Assembly (NCBI RefSeq): GCF_003217475.1
Contig: NZ_QJSP01000022.1
Coordinates: forward strand, 22,325-86,324
Direction of reading: 5' to 3'
Source: Williamsia limnetica
Lineage (GTDB): Bacteria; Actinomycetota; Actinomycetes; Mycobacteriales; Mycobacteriaceae
Length of the DNA: 64,000 nt
In this document: one piece after another, positions 62,621-64,000 of the stretch
Numbering within the stretch: position 1 is the stretch's first letter
How the letters are laid out: every line of letters starts with the position of its first letter
The notes under the pieces: model-generated
The model's input: the letters and a program-made list of their open reading frames with translations, nothing else
The model's database searches: none
What the model was told of the DNA's origin: nothing
Made by a program: the position numbers and the translations under genes

Positions 62621-62809
62621 GTGTTCGACGACCGCCATCCGCCCTCTCGGTGTCCGAACGGGCACCAGCTCGGCCCCAACAGGGTGCTGGTGGGCTGGGA
62701 CAGCCTTCGCCGGCCGCCGTGCCGGTCCTGGACCTGCCGCACCTGCTGGGCCGTGGTGCACGCGACACCCCAAGAGAAACCAGCTGTCATCCATCCGCAC
62801 GGACTATGA
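62621..62809 (+). CDS. small zinc-ribbon-like protein of 62 residues
   Basis: GTG 62621 with AGGAG six bases ahead. RCPNGHQLGPNRVLVGWDSL followed by CRSWTCRTCWAVVH: a CPNGH knuckle and a CxxC knuckle, as in short zinc-ribbon proteins of Mycobacteriales. Stands alone between the ligase operon and the ArsR gene. Confidence 0.72.
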   Translation: MFDDRHPPSRCPNGHQLGPNRVLVGWDSLRRPPCRSWTCRTCWAVVHATPQEKPAVIHPHGL

Positions 62810-62991
62810 ACCAAAAGGCAAGGTGCTGCCGCGGCACTCGGTAACCCGACTACCTTGCCCTCGACATGGTGCTGGTGACGTCAGTCAGTTCGAGGCCAGG
62901 AGGCGAGCTTTTGACGAGCAGATACTGGCGTGCAGCCGTCGCGGGTCCTGTCCAACAAGTTGGTAAACGACTCCTCGCGACACTGCGGTGG

Positions 62992-63351
62992 CTAGCGGCA
63001 GCAGGTTGGGTCCAAGACCTGCCGCAGCGCTTGCAGCGCGTCGGTGTGGGCACGGTAGAAGACGTTCATGCCGCGACGTTCGGGGTGGACCATCCCGGCT
63101 TTCTTGAGCTGCCCGAGATGGTGGCTGACGGTCGGTTCAGAGAGCCCGACGGCGGCCGCGAGGTCGCAGGTGCAGACTTCGCCCGCGTCGTCGGTGAGCA
63201 GGATGGACATCAGTTTGATCCGAACCGGATCCGCCAATGCCTTCAGCCGCAGCGCCACCTGTAGGGCCGCGTCGTCATCCATCGGGGAGGCCGAGACGGG
63301 TGCGCAGCATATGGGTGCGGTCATGTCGATCACCGGCAACGTCTTGGGCAT
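62992..63351 (-). CDS. ArsR/SmtB-family metal-responsive repressor
   Basis: 119 residues from ATG 63351. Winged helix with GEVCTCDLAAAVGLSEPTVS and HHLGQLKKAGMVHPERRGMN. Cysteines at 15/16, 60/62 and 117/118: the CxC in the recognition-helix region is the ArsR-type As/Cd site and the terminal CC pairs may add ligands. Divergent from cadI with an ACATATGT-centred dyad in between. Confidence 0.92.
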   Translation of the reverse strand: MPKTLPVIDMTAPICCAPVSASPMDDDAALQVALRLKALADPVRIKLMSILLTDDAGEVCTCDLAAAVGLSEPTVSHHLGQLKKAGMVHPERRGMNVFYRAHTDALQALRQVLDPTCCR

Positions 63352-63373
63352 GGATCCGATCTTACGCACGGTA

Positions 63374-63388
63374 TTGACATATGTCGAA
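63374..63388. promoter_or_regulatory. ArsR-type operator
   Basis: TTGACATATGTCGAA, imperfect dyad centred on ACATATGT, overlapping a TTGACA-like promoter element between the two divergent genes. Confidence 0.65.
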
Positions 63389-63448
63389 GAGGTCGGCACT
63401 CTGGGTGGTGACGGTAGTTCGATGTATGTCTCACAGGTGGAGGTAGTT

Positions 63449-63928
63449 ATGTCCCGTATGCAGTTGGCGCTCAATGTCGACGATCTTGATCAGGCGGTCG
63501 AGTTCTATTCGAAGTTGTTCAATGTTGCTCCGGCCAAACGCAAGCCGGGTTATGCGAACTTTGCCGTGGCCGAGCCGCCCCTGAAGCTGGTGTTGCTGGA
63601 GAACCCGGGCCAGGGCGGCACCATCAACCATCTCGGGGTGGAAGTGGAGTCCAGCGACACCGTGCATTCGGAGATCGCCCGGCTCAGCGGCGAGGGCCTG
63701 TTCACCGAAGAAGAGATCAACGCGACGTGTTGCTTCGCCACCCAGGACAAGGTGTGGGTGACCGGCCCGGCCGGGGAAAAGTGGGAGGTCTACACCGTGC
63801 TCGCTGATTCCGATACGTTCGGCACCACCCCGAAGTTGTTGGAAACCAACCATTCTCCGGCCGAGGAATCGGGATCTGCGTGCTGCGGGACCACAGAGTC
63901 CGCGCCGGTCGACGCTGCTGCCCGCTAG
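63449..63928 (+). CDS. cadI: CadI/ArsI-like glyoxalase-fold metal(loid) resistance protein
   Basis: 159 residues from ATG 63449 with GGAGG at 63439-63443. Very close to mycobacterial CadI as I recall it: SRMQLALNVDDLDQAVEFYS, KRKPGYANFAVAEPPLKLVL, NHLGVEV, ATCCFATQDKVWVTGP. The Cys94-Cys95 pair binds As(III)/Cd in the family, and ArsI relatives cleave methylarsenic C-As bonds. A C-terminal Cys pair (SACCG) adds a possible site. Paired with the divergent ArsR gene. Confidence 0.92.
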   Translation: MSRMQLALNVDDLDQAVEFYSKLFNVAPAKRKPGYANFAVAEPPLKLVLLENPGQGGTINHLGVEVESSDTVHSEIARLSGEGLFTEEEINATCCFATQDKVWVTGPAGEKWEVYTVLADSDTFGTTPKLLETNHSPAEESGSACCGTTESAPVDAAAR

Positions 63929-63948
63929 GGGCACTGGTACGAGAGCAA

Positions 63949-63982
63949 CTGTGGCGGGCACCTGTGGGGGTGCCCGCCACAG
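63949..63982 (+). terminator. terminator hairpin after cadI
   Basis: 14-bp stem (63949-63962 with 63969-63982) and 6-base loop, 20 bases after the cadI stop. Confidence 0.8.
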
Positions 63983-64000
63983 GTATGTGTCCTGGCGGTT

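Overview
The window looks like chromosomal DNA of a high-GC actinobacterium of the Mycobacteriales (Gordonia, Rhodococcus, Mycobacterium and relatives). Support comes from an Lsr2 paralogue, an MmpL-type transporter, two SDRs of the mycofactocin-linked (carveol dehydrogenase) type, a homologue of the mycothiol-dependent nitroreductase Rv2466c, an F420-type (DDN-like) protein, CadI, and many FadE-like acyl-CoA dehydrogenases. All assignments were made by eye; no database search was run.

1-36.3 kb is a large catabolic region that reads best as a limonene-type monocyclic monoterpene pathway. Left block (1-9.3 kb): acyl-CoA dehydrogenases, two SDRs and a MaoC-type hydratase pair for beta-oxidation, plus a GAF/Fis-type activator. 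Next is a limA-limB pair (limonene-1,2-epoxide hydrolase with all five known active-site residues at the known positions, and a luciferase-like limonene 1,2-monooxygenase). From 11.9 to 36.3 kb there is a second such monooxygenase/epoxide hydrolase pair, a flavin reductase, a Baeyer-Villiger monooxygenase, a lactone-hydrolase-like enzyme, aldehyde and alcohol dehydrogenases, a class III CoA-transferase, a CitE-like lyase, an acetoacetyl-CoA-synthetase-like ligase, two mycofactocin-type SDRs and a ribose-type ABC transporter. The inferred flow is alkene, epoxide, diol, ketone, lactone, hydroxy/oxo acid, CoA ester, beta-oxidation. A split two-component system (response regulator at 11.9 kb, soluble histidine kinase at 17.8 kb) sits inside. 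An ACTGGC-N6-GNCAGT-like dyad recurs upstream of its promoters and is a candidate operator for the regulon.

36.5-42.5 kb is a separate seven-gene minus-strand operon of SDRs, alpha/beta hydrolases and a quinone-oxidoreductase-like protein. It is divergent from a TetR regulator, with two 18-bp palindromes in between.

42.8-53.2 kb is accessory DNA: a tyrosine recombinase with a degenerate recombinase-like partner and a small upstream gene, an Lsr2 paralogue, several unrecognised genes, and an IS110 transposase with a long noncoding leader that could encode a bridge RNA.

53.2-62.1 kb contains an ATP-dependent DNA ligase gene cut into two pieces by a roughly 7.9-kb element (about 53631-61528). 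The element has short inverted end repeats, two Tn554-like tyrosine recombinases (the larger one in two frames), and a cargo operon under a CsoR/CstR-like repressor with three operators: an MmpL transporter, a DUF2892-like membrane protein, a DUF302 protein and a CPFA variant of the mycothiol nitroreductase family. Deleting the element in silico restores an in-frame ligase of about 322 codons.

62.1-64 kb holds small conserved-looking genes and an ArsR/CadI metal-response pair.
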